Origin: Pleurocapsa sp. PCC 7327
Lineage (GTDB): Bacteria; Cyanobacteriota; Cyanobacteriia; Cyanobacteriales; Microcystaceae
Length of the DNA stretch: 64,000 bases
Direction: 5' to 3'
Assembly (NCBI RefSeq): GCF_000317025.1
Contig: NC_019689.1
Coordinates: 3,736,024-3,800,023 of the forward strand
Below, one piece after another: positions 1 to 10,157 of the stretch (within the stretch, counting starts at the first letter, position 1; each line of letters starts with the position of its first letter). The notes below the pieces were generated by a model, which worked only from the letters and a program-made list of their open reading frames with translations, did not search any database and was not told where the DNA came from. A program made the position numbers and the translations under genes.

Positions 1-417
1 GAAGTTCATAATATTGAACTCGTTCCCGGTAAGGGGGGTCAAATGGTTCGCGCGGCCGGAGGTTCTGCCCAGGTTGTCGCCAAAGAAGGCGATTACGTAA
101 CGCTCAGATTGCCTTCCAAAGAAGTCCGCATGGTGAGGAAGGAGTGTTATGCCACCATCGGCAAGGTAGGGAATGCGGATGCGAGAAACTTGCAGCTAGG
201 AAAGGCGGGTCGATCGCGCCACAGAGGGCGCAGACCCCACGTTAGAGGAAGCGTCATGAATCCCGTCGATCACCCACATGGTGGTGGAGAGGGTCGCGCT
301 CCCATCGGAAGAAGCGGACCCGTTACACCTTGGGGCAAGCCAGCTTTAGGGGTGAAAACCCGCAATCGAAAGAAACAAAGCAGTTCGCTGATCGTTCGCC
401 GTCGCAATCAAGGCTAG
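1..417 (+). CDS. rplB: 50S ribosomal protein L2, C-terminal part
   Basis: The reading frame is open from the first base of the window and ends at TAG, so only the last 138 residues of a protein of about 275 residues are present. The conserved L2 segment [13 protein letters not shown], with the histidine and glycine loop that lie close to the peptidyl transferase centre, is intact. It begins the visible part of the S10-type operon. The rplC-rplD-rplW genes expected upstream lie outside the window. Internal ATG codons are not the true start. Confidence 0.97.
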   Translation, partial: EVHNIELVPGKGGQMVRAAGGSAQVVAKEGDYVTLRLPSKEVRMVRKECYATIGKVGNADARNLQLGKAGRSRHRGRRPHVRGSVMNPVDHPHGGGEGRAPIGRSGPVTPWGKPALGVKTRNRKKQSSSLIVRRRNQG

Positions 418-451
418 ACATAATCCAAAACCTACAATCCAAAATCGAACT

Positions 452-733
452 ATGGCTCGTTCTCTCAAAAAAGGTCCTTTTGTTGCCGACAGTCTCCTAT
501 CCAAAATAGAAAAGCTCAACGATAGAAATGAGAAGCAGGTGATTAAAACCTGGTCGAGAGCTTCTACTATCATGCCCGAAATGGTTGGCCATACTATTGC
601 CGTTCACAATGGCAAACAACATGTTCCCATCTATATCACCGAGCAAATGGTAGGACATAAACTCGGCGAATTTGCTCCGACGCGAACCTTTAGAGGTCAC
701 GCTAAGAGCGATAAAAAAGCTGGTCGAAGATAA
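452..733 (+). CDS. rpsS: 30S ribosomal protein S19
   Basis: This is a 93-residue protein of normal S19 length, starting [12 protein letters not shown] and containing the family signature around [16 protein letters not shown]19 binds 16S rRNA in the head of the small subunit together with S13. It sits between rplB and rplV as in all S10 operons. The Shine-Dalgarno sequence before the start is poor, which is common in this operon. Confidence 0.97.
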   Translation: MARSLKKGPFVADSLLSKIEKLNDRNEKQVIKTWSRASTIMPEMVGHTIAVHNGKQHVPIYITEQMVGHKLGEFAPTRTFRGHAKSDKKAGRR

Positions 734-770
734 ATGATAACTGATTACTGATAACTTAACTAATTACTAA
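734..770 (+). repeat. Degenerate heptamer repeat (ACTGATT/ACTGATA type)
   Basis: The rpsS-rplV spacer consists of 7-bp units such as ACTGATT and ACTGATA. The same type of unit recurs in many spacers of this window and resembles the short tandemly repeated repetitive (STRR) sequences known from cyanobacteria. Confidence 0.6.
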
Positions 771-772
771 AA

Positions 773-1129
773 ATGGCAGTAGATACAACAAACGAAGTAA
801 GAGCGATCGCTCGCTTTGTGCGAATGTCTCCTTATAAAGTCCGACGAGTTCTCGATCAAATTCGCGGTCGCAGTTATAGGGAAGCACTGATCGTCTTGGA
901 ATTTATGCCATATAAAGCTTGCGAACCCGTGCTCAAAGCGCTGCGATCGGCGGTTGCCAACGCCGAACACAACAATGGACTCGATCCGGCTAGCTTAGTC
1001 GTGAGCAAAGCTTATGCGGATGGCGGTCCGAGTTTAAGGCGCTATCGACCCAGAGCACAAGGGCGAGCCTATCAAATTCGCAAACCTACTTGTCACATTA
1101 CCGTCGCCGTTGCCCCAAACAGCGACTAA
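773..1129 (+). CDS. rplV: 50S ribosomal protein L22
   Basis: The 118-residue product matches L22 in length and in its C-terminal beta-hairpin segment ([19 protein letters not shown]), which lines the peptide exit tunnel and carries macrolide-sensitive positions. It has the canonical place between rpsS and rpsC. Its start follows directly on a heptamer repeat spacer, with no clear Shine-Dalgarno sequence. Confidence 0.97.
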   Translation: MAVDTTNEVRAIARFVRMSPYKVRRVLDQIRGRSYREALIVLEFMPYKACEPVLKALRSAVANAEHNNGLDPASLVVSKAYADGGPSLRRYRPRAQGRAYQIRKPTCHITVAVAPNSD

Positions 1130-1182
1130 TCTAAAGGCGCGACAGGTCGCGTTTCTATCCCCGATCGCTAATAACTGAAACA

Positions 1183-1905
1183 ATGGGACAAAAGATACAT
1201 CCAATTGGTTTTCGCCTCGGCATAACCAAAGAGCATAAGTCTCGCTGGTATGCCGATACCAAACGCTATCCAGAACTTCTCCAAGAAGATCGTCGAATTC
1301 GGCAATATGTCGATAAAAATCTCAGTAACGCCGGAATAGCCGATATTCGCATCGAGCGCAAAGCCGATCAAATCGACCTGGCAATTCACACCGCTAGACC
1401 CGGCGTTGTGGTCGGTCGAGGCGGAACGGGAATTGAAGCCTTGCGCGTCGGTCTGCAAGAAGAATTAGGCGGCACTCGACAAATCCGCATCAATGTCATT
1501 GAAGTCCCTAGAGTCGATGCGGACGCTACCCTGATCGCCGAATACATTGCCCAACAATTAGAGCGAAGAGTCTCCTTCCGCCGCGTCGTGCGCCAAGCCA
1601 TTCAACGAGCGCAGCGGGCAGAGGTTAAAGGCATTAAAGTTCAGGTGAGCGGTCGTCTCAACGGAGCAGAAATTGCTCGTACCGAATGGATTCGGGAAGG
1701 TAGAGTGCCTTTGCACACCCTTCGGGCTGACATTGATTATTCCTATCGCACCGCTCAAACCATTTATGGCATTCTCGGCATAAAAGTGTGGGTTTTTAAA
1801 GGAGAAATCATCCCCGGACAGGAAGAACCCGCGACTCCCCCTCCTGCCCAAGCACCTCGTCGGCAACGTCGCCGCCAGCAATTTGAAGATCGATCGAACG
1901 AATAG
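1183..1905 (+). CDS. rpsC: 30S ribosomal protein S3
   Basis: This is a 240-residue S3 with an N-terminal type II KH domain (GxxG loop in [11 protein letters not shown], about residues 74-84) and a C-terminal S3 domain. The last 25 residues are a proline/arginine/glutamine-rich tail. S3 lies at the mRNA entry of the small subunit. The start [13 protein letters not shown] is the family consensus. Confidence 0.97.
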   Translation: MGQKIHPIGFRLGITKEHKSRWYADTKRYPELLQEDRRIRQYVDKNLSNAGIADIRIERKADQIDLAIHTARPGVVVGRGGTGIEALRVGLQEELGGTRQIRINVIEVPRVDADATLIAEYIAQQLERRVSFRRVVRQAIQRAQRAEVKGIKVQVSGRLNGAEIARTEWIREGRVPLHTLRADIDYSYRTAQTIYGILGIKVWVFKGEIIPGQEEPATPPPAQAPRRQRRRQQFEDRSNE

Positions 1906-1907
1906 TC

Positions 1908-1957
1908 ATCGGTCATTAAAAAACAAATGACAAAGAACAAGTAACAAAAGACAAACC
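1908..1957 (+). repeat. Degenerate heptamer repeat (AATGACA/AAAGACA type)
   Basis: The rpsC-rplP spacer holds units of the AATGACA family (AAATGACAAAGAACAAGTAA and so on) running up to the rplP start. The composition matches spacers at about 13.9, 21.2, 37.1 and 41.6 kb. Confidence 0.55.
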
Positions 1958-2377
1958 ATGCTTAGTCCCAGAAGAACAAAATTCCGCAAGCAACAGCGCG
2001 GACGCATGACAGGGCTTGCCCAGCGAGGCAGTAAGCTGAACTTTGGAGACTTTGCCCTCCAAGCAACAGAACCCTGCTGGATTACCTCGCGCCAAATCGA
2101 GGCGGCACGCCGAGCGATGACCCGTTACATCCGCAGAGGCGGTAAAATCTGGATTCGCATTTTTCCCGACAAACCCGTCACTATGCGTCCGGCAGAAACT
2201 CGTATGGGTTCTGGTAAAGGCTCGCCCGAATACTGGGTTGCCGTCGTCAAACCGGGACGCATCATGTTTGAAATCGCAGGCGTTTCTGAACCTGTTGCTC
2301 GCGAAGCCATGCGCCTAGCAGCTCAAAAATTACCGATCGAAACCAAGTTTATTACTCGCGAGGAGGAGTATATCTAA
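1958..2377 (+). CDS. rplP: 50S ribosomal protein L16
   Basis: This is a 139-residue L16 with the typical start [17 protein letters not shown] and the motif [20 protein letters not shown]16 organises the A-site region of 23S rRNA. It is followed after 3 bases by rpmC, so the two are probably translationally coupled. Confidence 0.97.
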   Translation: MLSPRRTKFRKQQRGRMTGLAQRGSKLNFGDFALQATEPCWITSRQIEAARRAMTRYIRRGGKIWIRIFPDKPVTMRPAETRMGSGKGSPEYWVAVVKPGRIMFEIAGVSEPVAREAMRLAAQKLPIETKFITREEEYI

Positions 2378-2380
2378 GCC

Positions 2381-2683
2381 ATGCCTCTCCCGAAAATAGC
2401 AGATGCCAGAAAACTCAGCGATGAGGAACTCGATACCGAGATTTTAGCTGCCAAGCGAAAGCTTTTCGAGCTTAGGCTGCAGCAGGCTACTCGGCGGTTA
2501 GAAAAGACTCACGAATTCAAACATACCCGCCATCGCTTAGCTCAACTAATGACCGTAGAGCGAGAGAGACAACTCGGTATCGCCTCAAAGACCACCCCAG
2601 AAACCTCTCAGGGAAAAGAACCAACGGCAGCAGCGAAGAAAAAAGCTAAAGCCAAGTCATCAGTAACTCAAGAAGAGGAATAA
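2381..2683 (+). CDS. rpmC: 50S ribosomal protein L29 with C-terminal extension
   Basis: The first 65 or so residues are a normal L29 two-helix bundle ([20 protein letters not shown] ... IAQL-type region). The protein is 100 residues long, against 65-75 in most bacteria. The surplus is a lysine/alanine-rich, acidic-ended tail after about residue 70 that looks disordered. L29 sits at the tunnel exit next to L23. The gene is packed between rplP and rpsQ. Confidence 0.95.
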   Translation: MPLPKIADARKLSDEELDTEILAAKRKLFELRLQQATRRLEKTHEFKHTRHRLAQLMTVERERQLGIASKTTPETSQGKEPTAAAKKKAKAKSSVTQEEE

Positions 2684-2690
2684 ACTTGCC

Positions 2691-2939
2691 ATGGCAGTAA
2701 AAGAAAGAGTCGGAGTGGTTGTCAGTAACAAAATGGAGAAAACCGTGATTATTGCCGTCGAAAACCGCTCTCCTCACCCTAAATACGGCAAAATTGTCGT
2801 CAAAACTAAGAAATTTAAGGCTCACGATGAAGAAAATCGCTGCCGGGAAGGCGATCGCGTTCGCATTCGCGAAACTAGACCACTCAGCCGTACCAAGCGC
2901 TGGATAGTAACCGAAATTCTTAACACTGATACCCCGTAA
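2691..2939 (+). CDS. rpsQ: 30S ribosomal protein S17
   Basis: This is an 82-residue OB-fold S17 with the family segment [20 protein letters not shown] at the N-terminus and the signature [15 protein letters not shown]. It is a primary 16S rRNA-binding protein of the body of the 30S subunit. It lies 7 bases behind rpmC, in normal operon position. Confidence 0.97.
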   Translation: MAVKERVGVVVSNKMEKTVIIAVENRSPHPKYGKIVVKTKKFKAHDEENRCREGDRVRIRETRPLSRTKRWIVTEILNTDTP

Positions 2940-2956
2940 TTTAGAGGTACGCAACC

Positions 2957-3325
2957 GTGATTCAACAGCAAACCTATCTCAATGTCGCTGACAATAGTGG
3001 CGCTCGCAAACTTATGTGCCTGCGGGTTTTGGGGACTGGCAATTGTACCTATGGCGGCATCGGCGATCAAATCATCGCCGTCGTCAAAGATGCCATTCCC
3101 AATATGCCTATTAAGAAATCAGATGTTGTCAGAGCCGTGATCGTCCGGACTCGTCAGTCCTTGCGCCGCGAGAGTGGCATGACCATTCGCTTTGACGATA
3201 ATGCCGCAGTTATCATCAACGCAGAAGGCAACCCTAGAGGCACTCGCGTTTTCGGACCCGTAGCGCGGGAATTACGCGACAAAAACTATACCAAGATTGT
3301 TTCTCTGGCACCGGAGGTCATCTAA
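2957..3325 (+). CDS. rplN: 50S ribosomal protein L14
   Basis: The 122-residue L14 starts at GTG and reads [17 protein letters not shown], the family consensus. L14 forms an intersubunit bridge and is the target of the silencing factor RsfS. Its TAA stop overlaps the ATG of rplX by one base, indicating translational coupling. Confidence 0.97.
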   Translation: MIQQQTYLNVADNSGARKLMCLRVLGTGNCTYGGIGDQIIAVVKDAIPNMPIKKSDVVRAVIVRTRQSLRRESGMTIRFDDNAAVIINAEGNPRGTRVFGPVARELRDKNYTKIVSLAPEVI

Positions 3326-3669
3326 TGCCTAAAAGCAACTCTTCCAATCGGTACAAGATGCACGTCAAAAAAGGCGACACCGTTCAAGTCATTTCGGGAC
3401 GCGACAAAGGCAAAGTTGGCGAAGTTCTGCGGGCGATTCCCAAAACGAGCAAAGTGATCGTCAAAGGCGTAAATATTAGAACCAAGCACGTCAAACCTCG
3501 CCAAGAGGGAGAGTCGGGGCAAATCGCGACCTTTGAAGCGCCGATTCACAGTTCTAATGTAATGCTTTATTCCCAAAAAGAAAAGGTCGCCAGCCGCATC
3601 TGCTATACCTTCACCGAAGACGGTCGCAAGGTAAGGATGCTTAAGAAAACTGGAGAAATCATCGATTAG
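3325..3669 (+). CDS. rplX: 50S ribosomal protein L24
   Basis: This is a 114-residue L24 with the KOW motif [18 protein letters not shown] near residues 17-34. It initiates 50S assembly by binding the 5' end of 23S rRNA. It is coupled by a one-base overlap to rplN. A gap of about 110 bases with AT-rich inverted repeats separates it from rplE. Confidence 0.96.
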   Translation: MPKSNSSNRYKMHVKKGDTVQVISGRDKGKVGEVLRAIPKTSKVIVKGVNIRTKHVKPRQEGESGQIATFEAPIHSSNVMLYSQKEKVASRICYTFTEDGRKVRMLKKTGEIID

Positions 3670-3713
3670 GGCAAAAGAAAAAAAGGAAAAAGGAAAAAAT
3701 GTTTTGCCTTTTT
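3670..3713 (+). terminator. Weak hairpin with T-run between rplX and rplE
   Basis: GGCAAAA (3670-3676) can pair with TTTTGCC (3702-3708), followed by a short T-run. The stem is short and AT-rich with a 25-base purine-rich loop, so this may be an attenuator-like site or chance. It lies in the longest gap of the early operon. Confidence 0.3.
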
Positions 3714-3777
3714 ACCTATTTACTTTTAACTTAAAAATTCCCTGACCAAGCCCAGGGATGTAGAGGAAATTATAACA

Positions 3778-4317
3778 ATGACACAGCGACTCAAAACTTT
3801 ATATCAGGAAACTATCGTTCCCAAACTCAAAGAGCAGTTTGGCTATAGCAATATTCACGAAGTTCCAAAAGTAGTAAAAGTAACCGTTAACCGAGGATTG
3901 GGCGAAGCCTCTCAAAATGCTAAAGCATTAGAGTCCTCGATTAGCGAGTTAGCCGTCATCACCGGACAAAAACCCATCGTAACGCGGGCTAAAAAGGCGA
4001 TCGCTGGCTTCAAAATTCGCCAAGGTATGCCGGTGGGGGTAATGGTCACCTTACGTTCCGAGCGCATGTACGCTTTTTTAGATCGCTTGATCAATTTAGC
4101 ACTTCCCCGCATTCGCGACTTTCGCGGTATCAATCCCAACAGTTTTGACGGACGCGGCAACTACAGTCTTGGCATCAGAGAACAGCTCATCTTCCCCGAA
4201 ATCGATTACGATAGCATCGATCAGATTCGCGGTATGGATATCTCCATCATTACCACAGCCAAAACCGACGAAGAAGGTCGCGCTTTGCTTAAAGCAATGG
4301 GGATGCCCTTCCGTTAA
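3778..4317 (+). CDS. rplE: 50S ribosomal protein L5
   Basis: The 179-residue L5 contains the signature around [19 protein letters not shown] and the C-terminal [19 protein letters not shown]. It binds 5S rRNA in the central protuberance. The next gene is rpsH: rpsN (S14), which many bacteria have here, is absent, as usual for cyanobacteria. Confidence 0.97.
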   Translation: MTQRLKTLYQETIVPKLKEQFGYSNIHEVPKVVKVTVNRGLGEASQNAKALESSISELAVITGQKPIVTRAKKAIAGFKIRQGMPVGVMVTLRSERMYAFLDRLINLALPRIRDFRGINPNSFDGRGNYSLGIREQLIFPEIDYDSIDQIRGMDISIITTAKTDEEGRALLKAMGMPFR

Positions 4318-4358
4318 TCTTTGAATCCTTAATAATTAGGAGAAAATAACAGGAAATA

Positions 4359-4760
4359 ATGGCAGCAATCGACACGATTTCAGACATGCTAACTCGCATC
4401 CGCAATGCTTGCGCGGTTAGGCATCCAACCACCCAAGTGCCCATTACTAAAATGACGCGCAGCATTGCCAAAGTTCTCAAAGACGAAGGGTTTATTGAGG
4501 ACTACGAAGAAGTTGGCGAAGGCATTAACAAACAGTTAGTCATCTCCCTTAAATACAAAGGCAAAAATCGCCAACCCTTGATTACCACCCTCAAACGGGT
4601 CAGCAAACCCGGACTGAGAGTTTATTCTGGCAGCAAAGATTTACCTCGCGTTTTAGGAGGAATCGGCATCGCGATCGTTTCCACCTCAAAAGGTATTATG
4701 ACAGACCGGGAAGCTCGAAAACAAAAAGTGGGTGGCGAAGTCCTCTGCTATATCTGGTAG
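4359..4760 (+). CDS. rpsH: 30S ribosomal protein S8
   Basis: This is a 133-residue S8 beginning [16 protein letters not shown] and ending with the conserved [10 protein letters not shown]8 binds the central domain of 16S rRNA and in other bacteria represses spc operon translation. An AGGAG Shine-Dalgarno sequence precedes the start at a fairly long distance. Confidence 0.97.
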   Translation: MAAIDTISDMLTRIRNACAVRHPTTQVPITKMTRSIAKVLKDEGFIEDYEEVGEGINKQLVISLKYKGKNRQPLITTLKRVSKPGLRVYSGSKDLPRVLGGIGIAIVSTSKGIMTDREARKQKVGGEVLCYIW

Positions 4761-4762
4761 TT

Positions 4763-4850
4763 ATTGGTCATTAGTCATTGGTTATTAGTAAAAATAAAGG
4801 ACGAATGACAAAAGACAAAGAATAAACAATTAACTAATAACTGGTAACCG
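4763..4850 (+). repeat. Degenerate heptamer repeat spacer
   Basis: The rpsH-rplF spacer is built of two heptamer types in succession, first GTCATTA/GTCATTG-like, then AATGACA/AAAGACA-like, and ends in ACTAATAACTGGTAA just before the rplF ATG. No promoter or gene is visible in it. Confidence 0.55.
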
Positions 4851-4853
4851 ATC

Positions 4854-5393
4854 ATGTCTCGAATTGGCAAACGCCCGATCGCAATTCCCAACAAAGTCAC
4901 CGTGGAAATTAACGGATTAAATGTTGTTGTCAAAGGACCGAAAGGAACCCTAGAAAGAACGCTACCGCCCCAAGTCAAAGTCGAGCAAGAAGGCAATACG
5001 CTAAAAGTCTTGCGACGAGACGAATCAAGAGTGGCTCGCGAGCGCCACGGGCTTTCCCGTACCCTCGTTGCCAACATGGTAGAAGGGGTTTCCCAAGGCT
5101 TTCAAAAGCGCCTCGACATCCAAGGAGTGGGATATCGAGCGCAAGCGCAGGGCAGCAAGCTTACTCTTAACGTAGGATACAGCAAACCCGTTGAAATGAT
5201 GATGCCCAAAGATATACAGGTAGCGGTAGAAAACAACACGCAAGTTGTCATTAGTGGCATCGATAAAGAAATAGTCGGTAATATCGCCGCTCAAATCCGT
5301 GGCGTCCGACCGCCAGAACCCTACAAAGGTAAAGGGATTCGCTACCAAGGAGAATTTGTCAGACGTAAAGCTGGTAAGACAGGTAAGAAGTAA
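4854..5393 (+). CDS. rplF: 50S ribosomal protein L6
   Basis: The 179-residue protein has the two homologous L6 domains and the C-terminal signature [22 protein letters not shown]. It binds the sarcin-ricin region of 23S rRNA. rplR follows after 2 bases. Confidence 0.97.
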   Translation: MSRIGKRPIAIPNKVTVEINGLNVVVKGPKGTLERTLPPQVKVEQEGNTLKVLRRDESRVARERHGLSRTLVANMVEGVSQGFQKRLDIQGVGYRAQAQGSKLTLNVGYSKPVEMMMPKDIQVAVENNTQVVISGIDKEIVGNIAAQIRGVRPPEPYKGKGIRYQGEFVRRKAGKTGKK

Positions 5394-5395
5394 CG

Positions 5396-5758
5396 ATGAA
5401 ACCGACACGAGTAGAATTAATCAAACGTCGTCACAAACGATTGCGCAAGAAAGTTACGGGCACGCCCGAACGTCCCCGCTTGGCTGTTTTTCGCTCTCAC
5501 AAGCACATCTACGCGCAAATTATTGATGATGTTGCCCAGCATACCCTAGTAGCTGCCTCGACGCTAGAACCAACTCTCAAAACAGAGCTATCTACGGGGG
5601 CTACTTGCGAAGCATCGGCTGCCGTAGGCAAGCTAGTCGCACAACGCGCCCTAGAAAAGGGAATCGAGAAAGTCGTCTTCGACCGAGGAGGAAACCTCTA
5701 TCACGGTCGCGTAAAAGCTTTAGCTGAAGCCGCTCGCGAAGCTGGATTGAGTTTCTAG
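5396..5758 (+). CDS. rplR: 50S ribosomal protein L18
   Basis: This 120-residue L18 has the arginine/lysine-rich N-terminus and the conserved [20 protein letters not shown] and [20 protein letters not shown] segments. It binds 5S rRNA with L5. It is adjacent to rplF and rpsE in standard order. Confidence 0.97.
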   Translation: MKPTRVELIKRRHKRLRKKVTGTPERPRLAVFRSHKHIYAQIIDDVAQHTLVAASTLEPTLKTELSTGATCEASAAVGKLVAQRALEKGIEKVVFDRGGNLYHGRVKALAEAAREAGLSF

Positions 5759-5829
5759 GAATTGGTGATTGGTTAGCGATTAGGAGAAGGCGACTAATAA
5801 CTTACACCGAACAATAAAGGATACTAATT

Positions 5830-6351
5830 ATGGCAAAACGTCAAAAAAGCAGTCGTACTAAAACCAAAGAAACTAACTGGAAAGAGCGAGTCATTCAGAT
5901 TCGCCGCGTCAGCAAAGTGGTCAAAGGCGGTAAAAAATTAAGCTTCCGCGCGATCGTTGTCGTCGGTAACGAAAGCGGTCAAGTTGGCGTAGGCGTAGGA
6001 AAAGCCGGCGACGTTATCGGAGCCGTCCGCAAAGGAGTCGCCGACGGGAAAAAACAACTCATCGAAGTGCCCCTAACAAAAGCCAGCTCCATCACTCATA
6101 TTACTAGGGGAGCCTCTGGCGGCGCGAAAGTAATTATGCGTCCTGCTGCCCCCGGTACAGGGGTAATCGCTGGCGGAGCCGTGCGAACCGTGTTGGAGCT
6201 AGCTGGCGTTAAAAATATCTTGGCGAAACAGCTTGGCTCTAATAACCCACTGAATAATGCCAGGGCAGCCGTAGATGCGCTATCAACGCTGCGAACCTTT
6301 TCAGAAGTGGCACAAGATAGAGGTGTACCCGTCGAACATCTCTACACCTAA
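5830..6351 (+). CDS. rpsE: 30S ribosomal protein S5
   Basis: This is a 173-residue S5 with a double-stranded RNA-binding-like N-domain ([20 protein letters not shown]) and the signature [18 protein letters not shown]. It acts in decoding fidelity and mRNA unwinding at the entry site. It is followed directly by rplO: rpmD (L30) is missing, as in cyanobacteria generally. Confidence 0.97.
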   Translation: MAKRQKSSRTKTKETNWKERVIQIRRVSKVVKGGKKLSFRAIVVVGNESGQVGVGVGKAGDVIGAVRKGVADGKKQLIEVPLTKASSITHITRGASGGAKVIMRPAAPGTGVIAGGAVRTVLELAGVKNILAKQLGSNNPLNNARAAVDALSTLRTFSEVAQDRGVPVEHLYT

Positions 6352-6394
6352 TAGACCGACCGAATCGTCTTAAGTTGCTATATGAGGAAAAATT

Positions 6395-6844
6395 ATGAGA
6401 ATCCATGACACTGTTCCCAAAGCAGGGTCTAAAAAGCGCCGCCGTCGCGTTGGTCGCGGCATTTCAGCCGGACAAGGAGCTAGCTGCGGTTTTGGCATGC
6501 GCGGTCAAAAATCTCGCTCCGGTTCGGGAACCAGACCTGGCTTTGAAGGAGGACAAATGCCACTTTATCGGCGCGTCCCGAAATTAAAACACTTTCCAAT
6601 TGTCAATCCCAGCTATTACACGATCGTCAACGTTGGCAAGCTAGCATCGCTTCCGGCTAAAACCGAAGTAACTCTAGAAAAACTGATGGAAACAGGAATC
6701 GTCACCAGTAACGACGGTCCGCTCAAAATTCTTGGAGATGGCGAGTTAACGGTAGCTCTAACGGTAAAAGCGGCTGCTTTTACTGCTAGCGCGAAGGAAA
6801 AAATCGAGGCGGTGGGCGGCAGTTGCGAAGTCGTAGAAGGCTAA
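6395..6844 (+). CDS. rplO: 50S ribosomal protein L15
   Basis: The 149-residue L15 has the glycine/arginine-rich N-terminus ([20 protein letters not shown]) and the C-terminal signature region VEAVGGS-like. TGAGGAAAAATT before the ATG provides a Shine-Dalgarno sequence. It comes before secY, as in most bacteria. Confidence 0.97.
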   Translation: MRIHDTVPKAGSKKRRRRVGRGISAGQGASCGFGMRGQKSRSGSGTRPGFEGGQMPLYRRVPKLKHFPIVNPSYYTIVNVGKLASLPAKTEVTLEKLMETGIVTSNDGPLKILGDGELTVALTVKAAAFTASAKEKIEAVGGSCEVVEG

Positions 6845-7003
6845 ACTTGACATTACTTTTTGAAAATGTCATCGACGATCGCCCTTCTCTCGGTCGGATG
6901 GCATGTTAGGATTATTAATTTAAAGGTAAATAAAAGTTAACAAAGCCTAAAATTTTTACCTCCCCAACTTCCCAATCCGCCAACCCACAAGAGGTAGCCA
7001 CCC

Positions 7004-8320
7004 ATGGTCGTCAGTCGAGATAAAACCCCCACGGCTCAAGAAACTTTCCTACAAATGGCACAAGCAGCCGGATTGCGAGGTCGGCTGCTGATTACTCTAG
7101 GTCTTTTGATCTTAGTTCGCTTCGGGATCTCCATTCCCATACCGGGAATCGATCGCGCGCGATTTTCTGCCGATATTGCCAACCTTCCCATCTTCGGAAT
7201 CTTTGATTTCCTCACGGGAGGAGGTTTGAAAGCAGTCGGACTATTTGCATTAGGCATCCTGCCCTACATTAATGCTTCCATCATCATGCAGCTTCTAGCC
7301 GCTGCCATACCAGCCCTAGAAGACTTACAAAAAAACGAAGGCGAAGCGGGGCGACGAAAAATTTCTCAGATTACTCGTTATGTAGCACTAGGTTGGGCAA
7401 TTATCCAAAGTTTGGGAATTACGATTGGTTTGTTGCGTCCCTACGCCATTAATTACGGATTTTGGTTCGTAGCCCAAACCGTTTTGGCACTGACGGCTGG
7501 CTCCATGTTTGTCATGTGGGTTTCGGAACTGATTACCGAACGCGGCATTGGCAATGGAGCTTCTCTACTCATTTTTCTCAACATCGTGGCGGTCTTGCCA
7601 AAAACGCTGGGAGACACGATTGACTTGGCTCAAACGGGCGGTCGAGACACGATCGCGAAAGTCGTTCTTCTGCTACTCGTTTTCTTAGTGACCATTATTA
7701 TGATTGTCTTCGTCCAAGAAGGCACTCGCAGAATTCCTATTGTTTCTGCTCGCCGTCAAGTCGGCAAGAGACTCTACCGAGAAAGAACGAGCTATTTACC
7801 CCTGAGACTCAATCAGGGTGGTGTCATGCCAATTATTTTTGCCTCGGCTGTTTTGTTCTTGCCATCTACACTAGCCGGACTTTTCAGCAATCAAGGCAAT
7901 ATCAGTCAGGCTTTGGTGCAAGTGGCTAATACCCTACAGCCCGGTAGCTGGATCTACATAGCAGTCTACTCACTCATGATTATTTTCTTCAGCTACTTCT
8001 ATGCCTCCCTAATCGTCAACCCAGAAGACGTATCAAAAAATCTTAAGAAAATGGGAGCTAGCATCCCAGGGATTCGTCCAGGAGAAGCGACGACCAAGTA
8101 TCTTCAAGGCGTGCTCAACCGCTTGACTTTCCTAGGAGCAATATTTTTAAGCGTTGTTGCCATCGTGCCTACCCTGGTAGAAGGTGCGACGGGGGTAACG
8201 ACTTTTAGAGGATTGGGAGCCACTTCTTTGCTCATTCTCGTAGGCGTGGCAATCGATACGGCTAAGCAAATTCAAACCTACGTAATTTCTCAACGTTACG
8301 AAGGAATGGTCAAACAGTAG
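7004..8320 (+). CDS. secY: Preprotein translocase subunit SecY
   Basis: This is a 438-residue, ten-span membrane protein and the central channel of the Sec translocon. Conserved segments include the plug region after IPIPGI, the GIGNGASLLIF stretch and the cytosolic loop with RRIPIVSARRQVGKR. The ATG is preceded by AAGAGGTAGCCACCC, an acceptable Shine-Dalgarno sequence. A gap of about 160 bases after rplO could hold a secondary promoter. No clear -10/-35 pair was identified. Confidence 0.97.
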   Translation: MVVSRDKTPTAQETFLQMAQAAGLRGRLLITLGLLILVRFGISIPIPGIDRARFSADIANLPIFGIFDFLTGGGLKAVGLFALGILPYINASIIMQLLAAAIPALEDLQKNEGEAGRRKISQITRYVALGWAIIQSLGITIGLLRPYAINYGFWFVAQTVLALTAGSMFVMWVSELITERGIGNGASLLIFLNIVAVLPKTLGDTIDLAQTGGRDTIAKVVLLLLVFLVTIIMIVFVQEGTRRIPIVSARRQVGKRLYRERTSYLPLRLNQGGVMPIIFASAVLFLPSTLAGLFSNQGNISQALVQVANTLQPGSWIYIAVYSLMIIFFSYFYASLIVNPEDVSKNLKKMGASIPGIRPGEATTKYLQGVLNRLTFLGAIFLSVVAIVPTLVEGATGVTTFRGLGATSLLILVGVAIDTAKQIQTYVISQRYEGMVKQ

Positions 8321-8392
8321 GCAGTAGGGACAAGACATATCTTGTCCCTATCGATCTCTGATGCGCGTATTAAAAAGCATTTAGGAAAAAGA

Positions 8393-8956
8393 ATGGCAAA
8401 TACCACTGGATTAATTTTTTTAGGGCCTCCAGGAGCGGGAAAAGGAACCCAAGCAAGTCTTTTGGCAAAATTTTATAGTATTCCTCATATTTCTACCGGA
8501 GAAATTCTCCGAGGGGCAATTGCCGAACAAACTCCACTGGGTCAGCAAGCTCAGAGTTATATGGACAAGGGAGAATTGGTTCCCGACACGCTGATTTTAG
8601 AGTTAGTTAAAGAACGGTTGGGTCAACCCGATGCAGGAAAAGGCTGGATTTTAGACGGGTTTCCCCGCACCGTTCCCCAAGCGATTTTTTTAGACAAGCT
8701 GCTTGAAGAACAAAATCATACCTCCGAGCGCGTTCTAAATTTAGACGTTCCCGACGAGGTCATCCTAGAACGCCTGCTTCAGCGAGGCAGAAAGGACGAT
8801 ACTGAGGAGACAGTTCGCCGACGCTTAGAAGTGTATCGAGAGCAAACCGCACCGCTGATCGAATACTATCGCGATCGCGGTAAACTTCATCATATCGATG
8901 GCAATCGCTCGCCCGAAGAAGTTACTGAAGCTTTGAAGGAAGCGATCGCGCTTTGA
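8393..8956 (+). CDS. adk: Adenylate kinase
   Basis: The 187-residue protein catalyses ATP + AMP to 2 ADP. The P-loop [10 protein letters not shown] lies at residues 11-20, followed by the AMP-binding STGEILR region and the DGFPRT motif. It has the short LID of the no-zinc subtype. The frame opens further upstream at a TTG, but ATG at 8393 with AGGAAAAAG before it gives the usual N-terminus, so that start is chosen. Confidence 0.95.
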   Translation: MANTTGLIFLGPPGAGKGTQASLLAKFYSIPHISTGEILRGAIAEQTPLGQQAQSYMDKGELVPDTLILELVKERLGQPDAGKGWILDGFPRTVPQAIFLDKLLEEQNHTSERVLNLDVPDEVILERLLQRGRKDDTEETVRRRLEVYREQTAPLIEYYRDRGKLHHIDGNRSPEEVTEALKEAIAL

Positions 8957-9187
8957 AAGAAAATGACTGGGAACCGGAAGATTAATTAGAAGGGCTAAAA
9001 AATTAATTTCTAATTGCTACCGTCCTCGGACTATCGTCGGGCGGGAGCGTTTAACCTCAATCTCCAGTCTCAGGTAAATTTTTGATAAGATAGATAAATA
9101 AGGGGATGATATCGTGCTACATCAATTGTTGAGCTGGGCGAGCGATTAGTACCCGATTCCACAAAAAAATTATTGAGGATTATTACT

Positions 9188-9418
9188 TTGTCAAAACAAG
9201 ACCTGATTGAGATAGAAGGTACAGTAACCGAATCTCTTCCCAATGCGATGTTCCGCGTCGAACTCGACAACGGATTTAATGTTTTAGCTCATATTTCCGG
9301 CAAGATTCGTCGTAATTATATTAAGATACTTCCCGGCGATCGCGTCAAGGTAGAACTGACCCCATACGATCTCACCAAAGGAAGAATTACTTATCGTCTT
9401 AAGAATAGTAAAAAATAA
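9188..9418 (+). CDS. infA: Translation initiation factor IF-1
   Basis: This is a 76-residue OB-fold S1-like protein reading [20 protein letters not shown]. It binds the A site during initiation. The probable start is TTG at 9188, preceded by TTGAGGAT at proper spacing; this gives the cyanobacterial consensus N-terminus. The upstream in-frame TTG at 9173 would add five residues and lies within the Shine-Dalgarno sequence. A methionine aminopeptidase gene, often found between adk and infA, is absent. Confidence 0.93.
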   Translation: MSKQDLIEIEGTVTESLPNAMFRVELDNGFNVLAHISGKIRRNYIKILPGDRVKVELTPYDLTKGRITYRLKNSKK

Positions 9419-9544
9419 GTAGTGGGAAAAGCTCTGCCAAAGCGATCGCAACTAAAAAAAGAGACAGATAAGTTTTATATGACCTGACAAAGTTCCTTAA
9501 TTACTGATATAATTAAAAACTTGCAGTGTTTGCCCATAAACGGC

Positions 9545-9658
9545 ATGAAAGTTAGAGCATCAGTCAAGAAAATGTGTGAAAAGTGCCGCGTCATCAGACG
9601 ACGCGGTAGAGTCATGGTGATTTGTACTAACCCGAAGCACAAGCAGCGCCAAGGTTAG
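9545..9658 (+). CDS. rpmJ: 50S ribosomal protein L36
   Basis: This is a 37-residue reading frame, [19 protein letters not shown] to KHKQRQG. The zinc-ribbon ligands C11, C14, C27 and H32 are present. It lies between infA and rpsM, the standard place. Confidence 0.96.
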   Translation: MKVRASVKKMCEKCRVIRRRGRVMVICTNPKHKQRQG

Positions 9659-9725
9659 TGGCAATCCACCAGAAGTCTTCAACATCCTTTGTAACCAAAC
9701 TACAAAATTCAGAGGGAGAAAAAGC

Positions 9726-10109
9726 GTGGCAAGGATTGCTGGCGTAGACCTACCCCGCGACAAACGCGTGGAGATCGCCCTAACTTATCTATACGGCATC
9801 GGTCTATCTCGTTCACAAGAAATATTAGCAAAAACTGGTGTAAATCCGGACATCAGAGTTAAAGATTTAACGGATGAAGACATCGCAACGCTTCGTTCGT
9901 TCATTGAAACCAACTATCAGATCGAAGGTGACTTGAGACGTTGGGAAGCAATGAACATCAAGCGCTTGATCGATATCGGGACTTATCGCGGTCGCCGTCA
10001 TCGCTTGGGACTCCCCGTGCGAGGACAGCGAACCCGTACTAATGCGCGGACTCGTCGCGGCAGACGAGTAACCGTCGCCGGGAAGAAGAAAGCTCCCGCC
10101 AAGAAATAA
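9726..10109 (+). CDS. rpsM: 30S ribosomal protein S13
   Basis: The 127-residue S13 starts at GTG behind AGGGAGAAA and begins [20 protein letters not shown]. It has the helix-two-turn-helix domain and a basic C-terminus ([14 protein letters not shown]) that reaches the P-site tRNA. Confidence 0.97.
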   Translation: MARIAGVDLPRDKRVEIALTYLYGIGLSRSQEILAKTGVNPDIRVKDLTDEDIATLRSFIETNYQIEGDLRRWEAMNIKRLIDIGTYRGRRHRLGLPVRGQRTRTNARTRRGRRVTVAGKKKAPAKK

Positions 10110-10157
10110 CCTTATCTTTTTAACTTCACTTATACAGAGAAATCTCGACTAAGCAAT

